Shown in pieces: positions 1 to 9,943 of a DNA stretch of 64,000 bases. The notes beneath the pieces were generated by a model that worked only from the letters and a program-made list of their open reading frames with translations, made no database searches and was not told the DNA's origin. The stretch is from Actinomadura graeca (GTDB lineage Bacteria > Actinomycetota > Actinomycetes > Streptosporangiales > Streptosporangiaceae): the NCBI RefSeq assembly GCF_019175365.1, contig NZ_CP059572.1, forward strand, positions 7,874,001 through 7,938,000, written 5' to 3'. The first letter of the stretch is position 1. Each line of letters starts with the position of its first letter. Made by a program: the position numbers and the translations under genes.

Positions 1-179
1 TACACGGCCTCCACATGGTTGGCGTACCACATCTTCGTCTCGGTGCCGGCGTACAGGATGGTCTCGTGCAGCGAGAACCCCACGCCCTCCTTGGCCAGGA
101 CGAAACGGCGGCTGCACCAGGTCTCGGCCTGGACGTCGCGCTCGGTGCCGATGATCTCGTCAAGGGAACGAACGATCAT
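1..179 (-). CDS. ectC: L-ectoine synthase EctC, 5' part only (gene runs off the window)
   Basis: Only the first 59 codons are inside the window. The N-terminus ([19 protein letters not shown], then a [12 protein letters not shown] stretch and [14 protein letters not shown]) matches EctC, the cupin-fold enzyme that cyclises N-gamma-acetyl-diaminobutyrate to ectoine in the cytoplasm. The gene is the last of an ectA-ectB-ectC order on the minus strand and lies 84 bases after ectB, so co-transcription is likely. The metal-binding and catalytic residues lie beyond the edge and cannot be checked. The family call is firm because sequence and context agree. Confidence 0.93.
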   Translation of the reverse strand, partial: MIVRSLDEIIGTERDVQAETWCSRRFVLAKEGVGFSLHETILYAGTETKMWYANHVEAV

Positions 180-263
180 GAATCTCCTCTTTCGCAGATG
201 CCGGGCCGGTCTCTTGTGGGGGAACGACCCCCACACCCCTGAAACGGGCGGTTCCGGGGCAGG

Positions 264-1526
264 TCAGACCGAGACCGCCGTGCGGACGGCCTCGACCGAC
301 TCCGCGATGATCTCCAGGCCGCGGCCGAGGTCGGCCTCGGTCGTGGTGAGCGGCGGCAGCAGCTTGACCACCTCGCTCTCCGGTCCCGAGGTCTCCATCA
401 GCAGCCCGCGGTTGAACGCCTCCGCGCACACCTTCGGCGCCAGGTCGGCGTCCGACATGACCAGGCCCCAGGCCATGCCGCGGCCGCGGACCGAATCGAC
501 GGCCCCGGCGTGCGCGAGCGCGATCTGGTCGAGCGCCGTCTCGATCTGCTGGCCCTTGGCGAGGGTCTGCTTCTCCAGCCCGGCGCCGGTCCAGAAGTCC
601 TCCAGCGCGGCGACGGCGGTCACGAACGCGGGGTTGAAGCCGCGGAAGGTGCCGTTGTGCTCGCCGGGCTCCCACACGTCCAGCTCACGGCGCAGCAGAG
701 TGATCGCGAACGGCAGCCCGTAGCCGCTCAGCGACTTGGACAGGCAGACGATGTCGGGGACGATCCCGGCGTCCTCGAAGCTGAAGAACGGACCGGTGCG
801 GCCGCAGCCCATCTGCACGTCGTCGACGATGAGCAGGATGTCGTGCCGCCGGCACAGGTCCTGCAGGCCCCGCAGCCACTCGGCGGTGGCGACGTTGATG
901 CCGCCCTCGCCCTGCACGGTCTCCACGATCACGGCGGCGGGCTTGTCCAGCCCGCTGCCGCTGTCCTCCAGCATCGTCTCGAACAGCAGGAAGTCGGGCG
1001 TCCGGCCGTCCAGGTAGTTGTCGTAGGGCATCGCGACGCCGTGCCCGAGCGGCACGCCCGCGCCGATCCGCTTCATCGAGTTCCCGGTGACCGCGAGCGC
1101 GCCGAGGGTCATGCCGTGGAAGGCGTTGGTGAAGCTCACGACCGTCTCACGGCCGGTGTACTTGCGCGCCAGCTTCAGCGCGGCCTCCACCGAGTGGTTG
1201 CCCGCCGGGCCAGGGAACTGCACCTTGTAGTCGAGACCGCGCGGGGCGAGCACGTAGTCGTTGAACCGTTCCAAGAAATCGCGTTTCGCGGCCGTGTACA
1301 TGTCCAGGCCGTGCACGACGGCGTCACCGGCGAGGTAGTCCATCAGCCGGCGTTTGAGCTGCGGGTGGTTGTGCCCGTAGTTGAGCGTCCCCGCACCGGC
1401 GAAGAAATCCAGGTAGGTGCGTCCGTTCTCATCGGTCATGTGACTGCCCCGGGCGGTCGTGAACACCGTGGGCCAGCCTCTGCAGTAGCCGCGGACTTCC
1501 GATTCCATACGGGCGAAAACGTCCAT
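264..1526 (-). CDS. ectB: Diaminobutyrate-2-oxoglutarate transaminase EctB
   Basis: A 420-residue class-III PLP aminotransferase that makes L-2,4-diaminobutyrate from aspartate semialdehyde with glutamate as amino donor, the first ectoine step. Visible marks are the N-terminal MDVFARMESEVRGYCR signature, the substrate region FFAGAGTLNYGHNHP, the VDDVQMGCGRTG segment with the cofactor Asp, and the PLP lysine in CLSKSLSGYG. The ATG at 1526 is chosen because GGAGG lies just upstream and the length equals the family norm; the frame stays open further upstream but has no homology there. It sits between ectA and ectC, all minus strand. Confidence 0.96.
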   Translation of the reverse strand: MDVFARMESEVRGYCRGWPTVFTTARGSHMTDENGRTYLDFFAGAGTLNYGHNHPQLKRRLMDYLAGDAVVHGLDMYTAAKRDFLERFNDYVLAPRGLDYKVQFPGPAGNHSVEAALKLARKYTGRETVVSFTNAFHGMTLGALAVTGNSMKRIGAGVPLGHGVAMPYDNYLDGRTPDFLLFETMLEDSGSGLDKPAAVIVETVQGEGGINVATAEWLRGLQDLCRRHDILLIVDDVQMGCGRTGPFFSFEDAGIVPDIVCLSKSLSGYGLPFAITLLRRELDVWEPGEHNGTFRGFNPAFVTAVAALEDFWTGAGLEKQTLAKGQQIETALDQIALAHAGAVDSVRGRGMAWGLVMSDADLAPKVCAEAFNRGLLMETSGPESEVVKLLPPLTTTEADLGRGLEIIAESVEAVRTAVSV

Positions 1527-1608
1527 GATCTGCCTCCGGCAGGTGTGGATGGGAGCGGGGTCTGTGCGGGGTCGGTGAGGGGCCGGGCCTGACGCCGCGG
1601 ACGCGCGG

Positions 1609-2151
1609 TCAGCCCGCGGCGGTGAGCGGCCCGATCCGAAAGAGGACCTCCGGCTCGTGTCCCTCTTCGGGGAAGTGCTCCGCCCCGAACAGCGGGCCGC
1701 GGACGAGGGCGCCGCCGTGGTCACGGGCGAACGACTCGAACATCGCGGCGGAGGCGGTGTTCCCCGGCGTCACGGTCGCCTCCATGAAGCGGTGCCCGCG
1801 GGGGACCAGCCGTGCGGCGAGCCGGTCCAGCATGCGCCGGGCCAGCCCCTGTCCGCGGTGGGCCTCGTCGACGGCGACCTGCCAGACGAAGAACGTGTCC
1901 GGGCTCGACGGCCGGACGTAGCCGGTGACGAACCCGCAGGGGACGCCGCCGTCACGCGCCACCACGGACGTCTCGGCGAAGTCGCGGCACCACAGCGCGT
2001 AGCTGTAGGGCGAGTTCACGTCCAGGACGCGGGTGTCACGGGCGATCCGCCAGAGCCCGGGGCCGTCGGCGAGGCTCGGCTCCTGGAGTTGCACGTCCGC
2101 GTTCGTCTCGTCGGGGCGTCGGGTCGGTGATTCCAGGGATTGCGCAGCCAT
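1609..2151 (-). CDS. ectA: L-2,4-diaminobutyrate acetyltransferase EctA
   Basis: A 180-residue GNAT-fold acetyltransferase that acetylates diaminobutyrate from acetyl-CoA. The acetyl-CoA site is seen in VDEAHRGQGLARRMLD (the R/Q-x-x-G-x-A motif) and the C-terminal half has the EctA-type MEATVTPGNTASAAMF segment. It is the first gene of the ect operon, followed by ectB after 82 bases. No Shine-Dalgarno sequence precedes the ATG; instead TAAGTT ends 8 bases upstream, so the mRNA may be leaderless. Substrate identity is inferred from the ectBC context as well as the sequence. Confidence 0.95.
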   Translation of the reverse strand: MAAQSLESPTRRPDETNADVQLQEPSLADGPGLWRIARDTRVLDVNSPYSYALWCRDFAETSVVARDGGVPCGFVTGYVRPSSPDTFFVWQVAVDEAHRGQGLARRMLDRLAARLVPRGHRFMEATVTPGNTASAAMFESFARDHGGALVRGPLFGAEHFPEEGHEPEVLFRIGPLTAAG

Positions 2152-2159
2152 ATCCAGGC

Positions 2160-2165
2160 AACTTA
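2160..2165 (-). promoter_or_regulatory. Possible -10 box of a leaderless ectA promoter
   Basis: On the minus strand TAAGTT ends 8 bases before the ectA ATG and no ribosome-binding site lies between. This TANNNT-to-start spacing is typical of actinobacterial leaderless promoters. No good -35 element is visible, so this is only a suggestion. Confidence 0.3.
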
Positions 2166-2596
2166 GCGAACCCCGCGAGGTGATCGTTCTGGAATGTTAT
2201 CTGCAGGATGTTTGATCCACAGCCGTAACGGGTATGGCAGTACGCTTGCTAAATCCGGGGGTATTTCGGCCATGTTACGGCGGACCCCAAGCGTGCATTT
2301 CCCCGCGCTACGCAGGCGGGACTGCGGAATGGGCCGTCGGTACCTCTAGTGGTCGACCTGCGGGTCACTCTAGTGAATCCCCCGAGTGATGGGAGTGGTT
2401 TTGTGTATCAGTTGTGTGAGGTGAATCACTGAGATTCGCTGACAACGCGGCCCTGTGTGCGGGCGTCGTCACATGTCTGCGGAGGTCGGGCCGGTCGCGC
2501 GCGTCCTGGGGCGGATGGGGATCAAGGCGCCCACACGGGTTGCGGGACGGACGTCACACTCTCCCCCGATCAACACTTGGCTTATATCTGAGTAAG

Positions 2597-2624
2597 GCTT
2601 CACTTGCCTGCTGGTAAGTGAAGC
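2597..2624. promoter_or_regulatory. Perfect 9-bp inverted repeat, possible operator
   Basis: GCTTCACTT, a 10-base spacer and AAGTGAAGC form a perfect dyad in the ectA-pip intergenic region. There is no T-run, so a repressor or activator site is more likely than a terminator. A TATAAG hexamer lies beside it on the minus strand (about 2582-2587). The binding protein is unknown. Confidence 0.4.
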
Positions 2625-2791
2625 GGTGATTTCGGATCGTCCTGGCAACGGTTCGTGCTCTCCAGGATCACGCAAGTCCTAGGTCCATTCCGGGCCCGCT
2701 CCCTGCTCCGCCGCGGCGGCCCCGGAATGACGGCTTGCCGCATCCGGTCAGACGGCGCTCGGCGTCCTTCCAGAATGCTTCCAGCGGACAT

Positions 2792-3910
<1,119 letters not shown>

Positions 3911-3944
3911 CTAAACCCCAAACTGGGCAAACGCTGCGCGGCTC

Positions 3945-3958
3945 GGCACTAGAGTGCC
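3945..3958. promoter_or_regulatory. Palindrome GGCACT-AG-AGTGCC in the pip/coiled-coil divergent region
   Basis: A perfect 6+6 dyad lies in the 270-base gap between the divergent genes, about 90 bases before the coiled-coil GTG. The site could be an operator for either gene; nothing links it to a known regulator. Confidence 0.3.
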
Positions 3959-4048
3959 TTTCGTGAGCGAAGCGACGAGCCGCAGGGCGAGGAGTGAAGC
4001 GAGCACCATGTCCATGGCAGCCCCGCAAGCCGCCAGGCGAGGAACAAC

Positions 4049-5767
4049 GTGAGTGAGCTGAACGGATCGGGTGGTTCGCGCGGGGTCCCGGACGCGGGCT
4101 CCCCCTGGCCCGCGATGGGGCGCGACCCCGGCAGGGGGACCGACGTGCCCGTCCCTGCCGCCCAGCAGCCGATACAGATGACCAAGCCCCAGCTGCCCGG
4201 CGAGCCGGCGCTCCCCGAGCCGCGCCCCGAGACCGAGAAACCCGAGGCGCAGCCCTGGGACATCGTCGAGCGGCTCCGCCAGATGGCCGACCTCATCGGC
4301 GACGCCCTCGCCGCCGGTGAGCGCAAGGTCAGCGAGGCGCAGACCGAGACCGCCGCGCAGGTCGCCGCCGTCCAGGCCGAGAAGGAGTCGGCGCAGCGCG
4401 ATGCGGCCGCCGCCTGGGGTGAGGTGCAGCGCGCCCGGGGTCAGGCAGAGCAGGCCGACCGCCGCGCCGTCGAGGCCGAACGCCGCGTCGCCGAGGCGCA
4501 GACCGAGACCGCCGCGCAGGTCGCCGCCGTCCAGGCCGAGAAGGAGTCGGCGCAGCGGGACGCGGCCGCCGCCTGGGGTGAGGTGCAGCGCGCCCGGGGT
4601 CAGGCAGAGCAGGCCGACCGCCGCGCCGTCGAGGCCGAACGCAAGGTCGGCGAGGCCGAGCGCCGCGCCGCCGAGGTGCAGAACGAGGCCGTCACCCAGA
4701 TCGCCGCGCTCCAGACGGAGAAGGAGTCCGCCCAGCGCGACGCGGCCGCCGCCTGGAACCAGGCCCAGCAGGGCCGCGCGCAGGCCGACCAACTGCGCGG
4801 CCAGGCGGAACAGGCCCGCGTCCAGGCCGACCAGGCGCGCACGCAGGCCGACCAGGCCCGCGCCCAGATGGAGCAGTTCAAGGCGCAGGTCGAGCAGGCC
4901 GAACGCCGCGTCGCCGAGACCGAGGCCACCGTCCGGCAGGCGATCCAGCAGCGCGACGCCATGAGCGAGGCCCGCGACGACGCCCTCCGCGCCGTCGAGG
5001 ACGCCGTCGGCGGCCGCCGCTCCGCCGAGTCCGAACGCGACCGCGTCAGCGAACAGGCCGCGGAGCTGTCGCGCGCCCTGGAGAACGCGCACAGCGAGCT
5101 GGCGACCCTGCGCGCCAAGGTCACCGACGCCGAGATGACCGCCCAGAACCTCCAGCACGCCGTCGTCTCCGCGGGCAAGGAGGCCGACGAGAGCCGCCGC
5201 CGCGCCGAGGCCGCCGAACGGCGCGCCCAAGAGAACGAACGCCGCGCCCAGGACGCCGAACGACGCGCGCAAGACGCCGAACGACGCGCCCAGGAGGCCG
5301 CCGCCCGCGCCGACGCCGCCGAGACCGAGCGGCAGCAGGCCCTCGACACCGCCGCGCAGTCACTGGAGGCCGCCAAGAAGGCCGAACGCGAACGCGACGT
5401 CAACGCCAAAGCCAGAGAGTCCGCCGAACGCACCCGTGAGGCCGCCGTCCAGGCCCAGGCCCGCGCCGAGTCCGAGCTGACCCTCGCCCGCGGCCGCGCC
5501 GACCAGGCCGGCCGAGAACGCGACAAGGCCGTCGCCGGGATGCGCCAGATGGCCGCCGAACGCGACGCCGTCGCCGAGAAGCTCGCCGAACGCGACCAAT
5601 GGGTCGACCAGCTCGCCCAGGCCGTCACCGAACAGCGCGCCTCGATCGCCGAACTCTCCCAAGAGCGCGACGCCGCCCGCAACGCCGCCGACCAGGCCCG
5701 ATCCCTGATCGACGAACTCACCCGCCAACTAAGAACCATCATGCCCACAGCCGCTCCGAGACTCTAA
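4049..5767 (+). CDS. Long Ala/Glu/Arg/Gln-rich coiled-coil protein, function unknown
   Basis: A 572-residue protein with no signal peptide or membrane segment. Residues 1-75 are Pro/Gly-rich and probably disordered; from about residue 80 to 565 it is almost pure alpha-helical coiled coil with heptad-like runs of AERRAQ and QADQA. A 53-residue unit is duplicated almost exactly (about residues 96-148 and 149-201). The start is GTG with AGGCGAGGAA upstream. Candidates include a cytoskeletal or filament-forming protein such as the polarity and scaffold coiled coils of actinomycetes, but low-complexity sequence gives no specific match. It stands alone between pip and the repeat cluster before pyrG. 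Confidence 0.8.
   Translation: MSELNGSGGSRGVPDAGSPWPAMGRDPGRGTDVPVPAAQQPIQMTKPQLPGEPALPEPRPETEKPEAQPWDIVERLRQMADLIGDALAAGERKVSEAQTETAAQVAAVQAEKESAQRDAAAAWGEVQRARGQAEQADRRAVEAERRVAEAQTETAAQVAAVQAEKESAQRDAAAAWGEVQRARGQAEQADRRAVEAERKVGEAERRAAEVQNEAVTQIAALQTEKESAQRDAAAAWNQAQQGRAQADQLRGQAEQARVQADQARTQADQARAQMEQFKAQVEQAERRVAETEATVRQAIQQRDAMSEARDDALRAVEDAVGGRRSAESERDRVSEQAAELSRALENAHSELATLRAKVTDAEMTAQNLQHAVVSAGKEADESRRRAEAAERRAQENERRAQDAERRAQDAERRAQEAAARADAAETERQQALDTAAQSLEAAKKAERERDVNAKARESAERTREAAVQAQARAESELTLARGRADQAGRERDKAVAGMRQMAAERDAVAEKLAERDQWVDQLAQAVTEQRASIAELSQERDAARNAADQARSLIDELTRQLRTIMPTAAPRL
4334..4651 (+). repeat. Near-identical 159-bp tandem duplication inside the coiled-coil gene
   Basis: The unit starting GAGGCGCAGACCGAGACCGC at 4334 recurs at 4493, exactly 159 bases (53 codons) later, and identity continues almost unbroken for about 150 bases with very few changes. 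The period keeps the frame. The lack of drift at synonymous sites means that the duplication is recent or maintained by recombination. Confidence 0.9.
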
Positions 5768-5817
5768 GCATTGCCCTCGGCGTCGGGCCTCGGCGGCCCT
5801 CCTTCCACGGACAATGC
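5768..5817. repeat. Intergenic palindromic element, copy 1
   Basis: It begins GCATTG and ends CAATGC with a shared core (CTCGGCGTCGGGCC ... GGCCCTCCTTCCACGG) and can fold into a long imperfect hairpin. It directly follows the TAA of the coiled-coil gene and may act as its terminator. Three related copies follow before pyrG. Confidence 0.75.
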
Positions 5818-5836
5818 AGTGATCGCTGTGTTGACT

Positions 5837-5986
5837 GCGGAGCCCTCGGCGTCGGGCCTGGGGGCCCTCCTTCCACGGGCGCCGCGGTGATCGCTGCATC
5901 GCTCCGAACTCGCCCCAGGGGGCTCGCTGCGCGATCAGTTGCTCGCAAGCTCGCAACTGCCTCCGGACGCGATCACCGTGTTCACC
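5837..5986. repeat. Intergenic palindromic element, copy 2 with tail
   Basis: Head 5837-5885 has the same core as copy 1 with GCGG/CCGC ends. The tail at 5886-5986 reads GGTGATCGCTGCATCGCTCC, then a small hairpin CAGTTGC/GCAACTG, then GGACGCGATCACC. The head-tail order is repeated in copy 3. Confidence 0.75.
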
Positions 5987-6129
5987 GCAGTGCCCTTGGC
6001 GGTCGGGCCTGGGGGCCCTCCCTTCGGCGGGCACTGCGGTGATCGCTGCATCGCTCCGAACTCGCCCGGGGGGCTCGCTGCGCGATCAGGTTCTGGCTTC
6101 GCTCGAACCTGCCTTCGGACGCGATCACA
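5987..6129. repeat. Intergenic palindromic element, copy 3 with tail
   Basis: Head 5987-6037 runs from GCAGTGCCC to GGGCACTGC. The tail at 6038-6129 is close to that of copy 2 but its small hairpin is CAGGTTC/GAACCTG. It is mirrored by copy 4. Confidence 0.75.
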
Positions 6130-6248
6130 CGCTCGGGGCGCTGGGGCTGAGGCAAGGGCCGGGGTTGGTGCGTTTGTCCGGCGTAGTTCGGGCGCTGAGG
6201 TTGGCCACCGAGATCCGCCAGGGCCCAAGCCTGAGGGACCGGGGGGCG

Positions 6249-6390
6249 TTGCGATCGCGTGCGAAGCCAGGTTCGAGCTTGCGAGAACCTGATCGCGCAG
6301 CGAGCCCCTGGGCGAGTCGGAGCGATGCAGCGATCGCCGCATTGTCCGTGGAAGGGAGGGCGCTCAGCGCCCGACCGCCGAGGACAATGC
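6249..6390. repeat. Intergenic palindromic element, copy 4, inverted
   Basis: This copy lies in reverse orientation: tail at 6249-6338 and head at 6339-6390 (GCATTGTCCGTGGAAGGG ... GAGGACAATGC). Read on the minus strand it matches copy 3 almost base for base through the tail. With copy 3 it forms an inverted pair of about 140 bases around a unique centre of about 120 bases. It ends 63 bases before the pyrG start, so it may affect pyrG transcription. Confidence 0.75.
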
Positions 6391-6453
6391 AATAAGCTGG
6401 TGCTCCGTGGACAGGGGGTCTGTTCCGCCTCGCAACGACCACGGGAGCGTTTC

Positions 6454-8127
6454 TTGCCTTCGGCAGCGACTGGTAGCACTCGGTCTACCAAGCATCTCTT
6501 CGTCACCGGCGGTGTCGCCTCTAGCCTCGGCAAGGGACTGACCGCGTCCAGCCTTGGGCGGCTTCTGGCGCTTCGTGGCCTGCGGGTCACCATGCAGAAG
6601 CTGGATCCCTACCTGAACGTCGACCCGGGGACGATGAACCCCTTCCAGCACGGCGAGGTGTTCGTCACCGACGACGGCGCCGAGACCGATCTGGACATCG
6701 GGCATTATGAGCGGTTCCTGGACACGGAGCTGCACGGGTCCGCGAACGTCACCACGGGCCAGGTGTACTCGAACGTGATCGCCAAGGAGCGGCGCGGCGA
6801 GTATCTCGGGGATACCGTGCAGGTCATTCCGCACATCACGAACGAGATCAAGGACCGGATCCGGGGCATGGCCGCCGATTCGGAGGTCGACATCGTGATC
6901 ACCGAGGTCGGGGGGACGGTCGGGGACATCGAGTCGCTGCCGTTCCTGGAGTCCGTGCGGCAGATCAGGCACGAGATCGGCCGTGACAACTGCTTCTTCC
7001 TGCACGTGTCGCTGCTGCCCTACATCGGGCCGTCCGGTGAGCTGAAGACCAAGCCGACGCAGCACTCGGTCGCGGCGCTGCGGTCCATCGGCATCCAGCC
7101 CGACGCGATCGTGTGCCGGTCGGACCGGCCGATCACCGACGGGCTCAAGCACAAGATCAGCCTGATGTGCGACGTGGACCGGGAGGCGGTGGTGTCCGCG
7201 GTCGACGCGGCCAGCATCTACGACATCCCGAAGGTGCTGCACTCCGAGGGGCTGGACGCCTACGTGGTGCGGCGCCTCGGGCTGCCCTTCCGCGATGTCG
7301 ACTGGGGGGCCTGGGACGAGCTGCTGCGGCGTGTCCACAAGCCCGCGCGCGAGGTCACGATCGCGCTGGTCGGCAAGTACATCGACCTGCCCGACGCGTA
7401 CCTGTCGGTCACCGAGGCGCTGCGGCACGGCGGGTTCGGCAACGACGCGCGGGTCCGCATCCGGTGGGTGAAGAGCGACGACTGCGAGACCCCCGAGGGC
7501 GCCAAGCGCGAGCTGGACGGCGTGGACGGGGTGCTCGTCCCGGGCGGGTTCGGGGTCCGCGGCATCGAGGGCAAGCTCGGCGCCATCCGGCACGCCCGCG
7601 AGAACCGGGTCCCGCTGCTCGGCATCTGCCTCGGCCTGCAGTGCATGGTGATCGAGGCGGCGCGGGCGCTCGGTGGGCTCGCCGACGCGGGTAGCGCCGA
7701 GTTCGACGCGACCACGGCGCATCCCGTCGTGGCGACGATGGCGGACCAGCTCGACGTCATCGCGGGGGAGCGCGACATGGGCGGGACGATGCGGCTGGGG
7801 CTCTACCCGGCCGACCTCGCCGAGGGCTCGTCCGTCCGGGACCTGTACGGGGAGGCGAAGGTCTCCGAGCGGCACCGGCACAGGTACGAGGTCAACAACG
7901 CCTACCGTGAGCGGCTGGAGCGGGCGGGATTGCGGTTCTCCGGCCTGTCCCCGGACGGGCGGCTCGTCGAGTACGTCGAGCTGCCCCGCGACCAGCATCC
8001 GTTCTTCGTCGGAACCCAGGCGCATCCGGAGTTCCGGTCCCGGCCGACCCGCCCGCATCCGCTGTTCACCGGGCTGGTGTCCGCGGCCCTCGACTACGCC
8101 GAGGCGCGCGGGGAGGTCGCCCCGTGA
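6454..8127 (+). CDS. pyrG: CTP synthase
   Basis: A 557-residue enzyme that aminates UTP to CTP using glutamine and ATP. The synthase domain opens with [20 protein letters not shown] and carries the [20 protein letters not shown] block; the class-I glutamine amidotransferase domain has the nucleophile in [11 protein letters not shown] and the His-Glu pair near QAHPEF. The open frame runs back to 6259 through the repeat cluster, but homology begins only at this TTG, which has GGGAG six bases upstream. The next gene overlaps its stop by GTGA, so translation is coupled. Confidence 0.96.
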   Translation: MPSAATGSTRSTKHLFVTGGVASSLGKGLTASSLGRLLALRGLRVTMQKLDPYLNVDPGTMNPFQHGEVFVTDDGAETDLDIGHYERFLDTELHGSANVTTGQVYSNVIAKERRGEYLGDTVQVIPHITNEIKDRIRGMAADSEVDIVITEVGGTVGDIESLPFLESVRQIRHEIGRDNCFFLHVSLLPYIGPSGELKTKPTQHSVAALRSIGIQPDAIVCRSDRPITDGLKHKISLMCDVDREAVVSAVDAASIYDIPKVLHSEGLDAYVVRRLGLPFRDVDWGAWDELLRRVHKPAREVTIALVGKYIDLPDAYLSVTEALRHGGFGNDARVRIRWVKSDDCETPEGAKRELDGVDGVLVPGGFGVRGIEGKLGAIRHARENRVPLLGICLGLQCMVIEAARALGGLADAGSAEFDATTAHPVVATMADQLDVIAGERDMGGTMRLGLYPADLAEGSSVRDLYGEAKVSERHRHRYEVNNAYRERLERAGLRFSGLSPDGRLVEYVELPRDQHPFFVGTQAHPEFRSRPTRPHPLFTGLVSAALDYAEARGEVAP

Positions 8128-8750
8128 GCGGGCCCGTGCGCGACGTCCCGGAGCGGTGGACGGTCACCGGCCGGGAGACCGTGTTCGAGGGGCATGTGTT
8201 CGATGTCCGCCGTGACCAGGTGGAGATGCCGCGCGGTGACGGCGTCGAGGTCGTCGGGCGGGACGTGATCGTGCACCCGGGCTCCGTCGGCATCCTCGCC
8301 CTTGATGACCGGGACCGTGTGCTGCTGCTGCGCCAGTACCGGCACCCCGTCGGCCACCTGCTGTGGGAGGCGCCCGCCGGGCTCCGCGACGTCGCGGGGG
8401 AGCCGCTGCACAAGCTCGCCGAGCGGGAGCTGCTGGAGGAGGCGGGGTACCGCGCCGACCGCTGGGACACCCTCGTGGACGTGTTCCCCTCGTCCGGCAT
8501 GTCGGACGAGCGGGTCCGGATCTTCCTCGCCCGGGACCTCACCGAGGTGCCCGCCGAGGAGATCGACTTCGAGCGGGTGCACGAGGAGGCGGACATGCCG
8601 GTCGTGTGGGTCCCGCTGGAGGAGGCCGTCCGGAAGGTGCTCACGGGGGAGGTGCACAACATGGTCGCCGCGGCGGGGATCCTCGCCGCGCACGCCGCCC
8701 GCGCCGGCGGCTACCGCGACCTGCGGCCCGTCGACGCGCCCGAGGGCTGA
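8124..8750 (+). CDS. NUDIX hydrolase, ADP-ribose pyrophosphatase type
   Basis: A 208-residue protein of the ADP-sugar/ADP-ribose pyrophosphatase group. The NUDIX box is seen as GLRDVAGE followed by RELLEEAGY at about residues 91-114, with the preceding [20 protein letters not shown] typical of the NudF type. It likely hydrolyses ADP-ribose to AMP and ribose 5-phosphate in the cytoplasm. Its GTG overlaps the pyrG stop by four bases and xerD follows, an order common in actinobacteria. Exact substrate cannot be fixed from sequence. Confidence 0.9.
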   Translation: MSGPVRDVPERWTVTGRETVFEGHVFDVRRDQVEMPRGDGVEVVGRDVIVHPGSVGILALDDRDRVLLLRQYRHPVGHLLWEAPAGLRDVAGEPLHKLAERELLEEAGYRADRWDTLVDVFPSSGMSDERVRIFLARDLTEVPAEEIDFERVHEEADMPVVWVPLEEAVRKVLTGEVHNMVAAAGILAAHAARAGGYRDLRPVDAPEG

Positions 8751-8939
8751 CGGGCCCGCCCGGGGGGATGAGGTCTCCCGGGGTCGCGGGAGGGGGCATG
8801 ATGGGCACGACCGGTACGGCCGACCGGCCCCGCCCAGAGCGTCAGAAGAGGTGCCGCACTGTCCACGAGCACGACCGGCCGGAGCGCCGCGTCGCCCCCC
8901 GCGGAGGACGCCGGCGCGGGTTCCCCGCTTGACTCGGCC

Positions 8940-9842
8940 GTGCGCACCTATCTCGGGCACCTCGCCGTCGAACGCGGGCTGGCCGCCAACACCCTCAGTT
9001 CCTACCGCCGTGACCTGCGCCGTTACGCGCTCGTCCAGGACGCGCGGGGACGCGTGTCCGTCGGGGAGATCACCGAGGACGACGTGCGGGCGTTCCTGGT
9101 GGGGCTGCGCGAGGGCGACGAGGACCATCCGCCGCTGTCGGCGGGCTCGGCGGCGCGGGCGCTCGTCGCCGTCCGCGGGCTGCACCGGTTCGCGCTGCGG
9201 GAGGGCCTCAGCGCGGGCGACCCCGCCCACGACGTGAAGCCGCCGACGCCGCCCCGGCGGCTGCCCAAGGCCATTTCCCTGGACGAGGTCGAGCGGCTCC
9301 TCGCCGCGTCCGACGGCGGCGAGGACACCGCCCGCGGCCTCCGCGACCGCGCGTTGCTGGAGGTGCTGTACGGGTCCGGCGCCCGGATCTCCGAGGCCGT
9401 CGGCCTGGACGTCGACGACCTCGACCTGCGGGATGGATTCGCCCGTGTCGCGGGAAAAGGGGGGAAGACCCGTATCGTTCCTATCGGCGACTATGCGAGG
9501 CAGGCGGTGGACGCCTATCTCGTCCGCGCACGCCCCGCGCTCGTGCGCGCGGGACGCGGCGTCCCCGCGCTGTTCCTCAACGCGCGCGGCGGGCGGCTCT
9601 CCCGGCAGGGCGCCTGGATGGTGCTGCGCGCCGCCGCCGGACGTGCGGGCCTGTCGGACGTCTCCCCGCACACGCTGCGGCACTCCTTCGCCACCCACCT
9701 GCTGGACGGCGGCGCCGACGTGCGCGTCGTCCAGGAGTTGCTCGGACACGCCTCCGTGACGACCACACAGGTCTACACTCTGGTCACGGTGCAGCTGCTG
9801 CGCGAGGTCTACGCCACCTCGCATCCCCGCGCGCGGAGCTGA
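8940..9842 (+). CDS. xerD: Tyrosine recombinase XerD
   Basis: A site-specific recombinase that resolves chromosome dimers with XerC at dif. The core-binding domain ([20 protein letters not shown]) is followed by the catalytic domain with the Arg of GSGARISE, the Lys of GKGGKTR, the HTLRHSF box, LGHAS and the nucleophile Tyr in TTQVYT (residue 279 from this start). GTG 8940 is the only ATG/GTG/TTG in the frame after the stop at 8799, but it has no ribosome-binding site. A CTG at 8859 lies seven bases after AGAAGAGG and would add 27 residues, so the true start is uncertain. Confidence 0.93.
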   Translation: MRTYLGHLAVERGLAANTLSSYRRDLRRYALVQDARGRVSVGEITEDDVRAFLVGLREGDEDHPPLSAGSAARALVAVRGLHRFALREGLSAGDPAHDVKPPTPPRRLPKAISLDEVERLLAASDGGEDTARGLRDRALLEVLYGSGARISEAVGLDVDDLDLRDGFARVAGKGGKTRIVPIGDYARQAVDAYLVRARPALVRAGRGVPALFLNARGGRLSRQGAWMVLRAAAGRAGLSDVSPHTLRHSFATHLLDGGADVRVVQELLGHASVTTTQVYTLVTVQLLREVYATSHPRARS

Positions 9843-9943
9843 CAATTCCCGACGATCGGCGCGCGTCGGCTTGAGCCGCGGGAGGCGGGGGCTTAGAGTC
9901 CCCGTTCTGGATGGCGTTTCCGGCCCGTCCGGGGAGGGATCTG

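Larger units (their letters stand above)
2152..2791. other. 640-base non-coding leader between ectA and pip
   Basis: No ORF with plausible coding character is found here. Base composition is visibly less GC-rich than the flanking genes, as expected of a control region. It holds the upstream region of the ect operon and the 3' flank of the iminopeptidase gene. Features seen are a perfect inverted repeat at 2597-2624, a duplicated CTCTAGTG at about 2344 and 2368, and a short inverted repeat GAATC-N5-GATTC near 2423. The length is unusual for this gene-dense window and could hide an osmotic control region or a small RNA. Confidence 0.5.

Noticed and set aside
3911..5272. Long minus-strand frame of 453 codons opposite the coiled-coil gene
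   Set aside because: It is the antisense shadow of a biased GC-rich repeat; the plus frame has the ribosome-binding site and heptad pattern, the minus frame is Leu/Gly/Ala low-complexity.
6271..6280. GGTTCGA near 6271 as a tRNA T-loop
   Set aside because: It belongs to the small hairpin in repeat copy 4; no acceptor stem or anticodon arm can be drawn. No tRNA was found elsewhere in the window.
5768..6390. CRISPR array reading of the repeats before pyrG
   Set aside because: Spacing is irregular, copies are in both orientations, and there are no uniform spacers or cas genes.
6259..6453. pyrG starting at 6259 within the repeat cluster
   Set aside because: CTP synthase homology begins just after TTG 6454, which has a good ribosome-binding site; the upstream codons lie in the inverted repeat copy 4.
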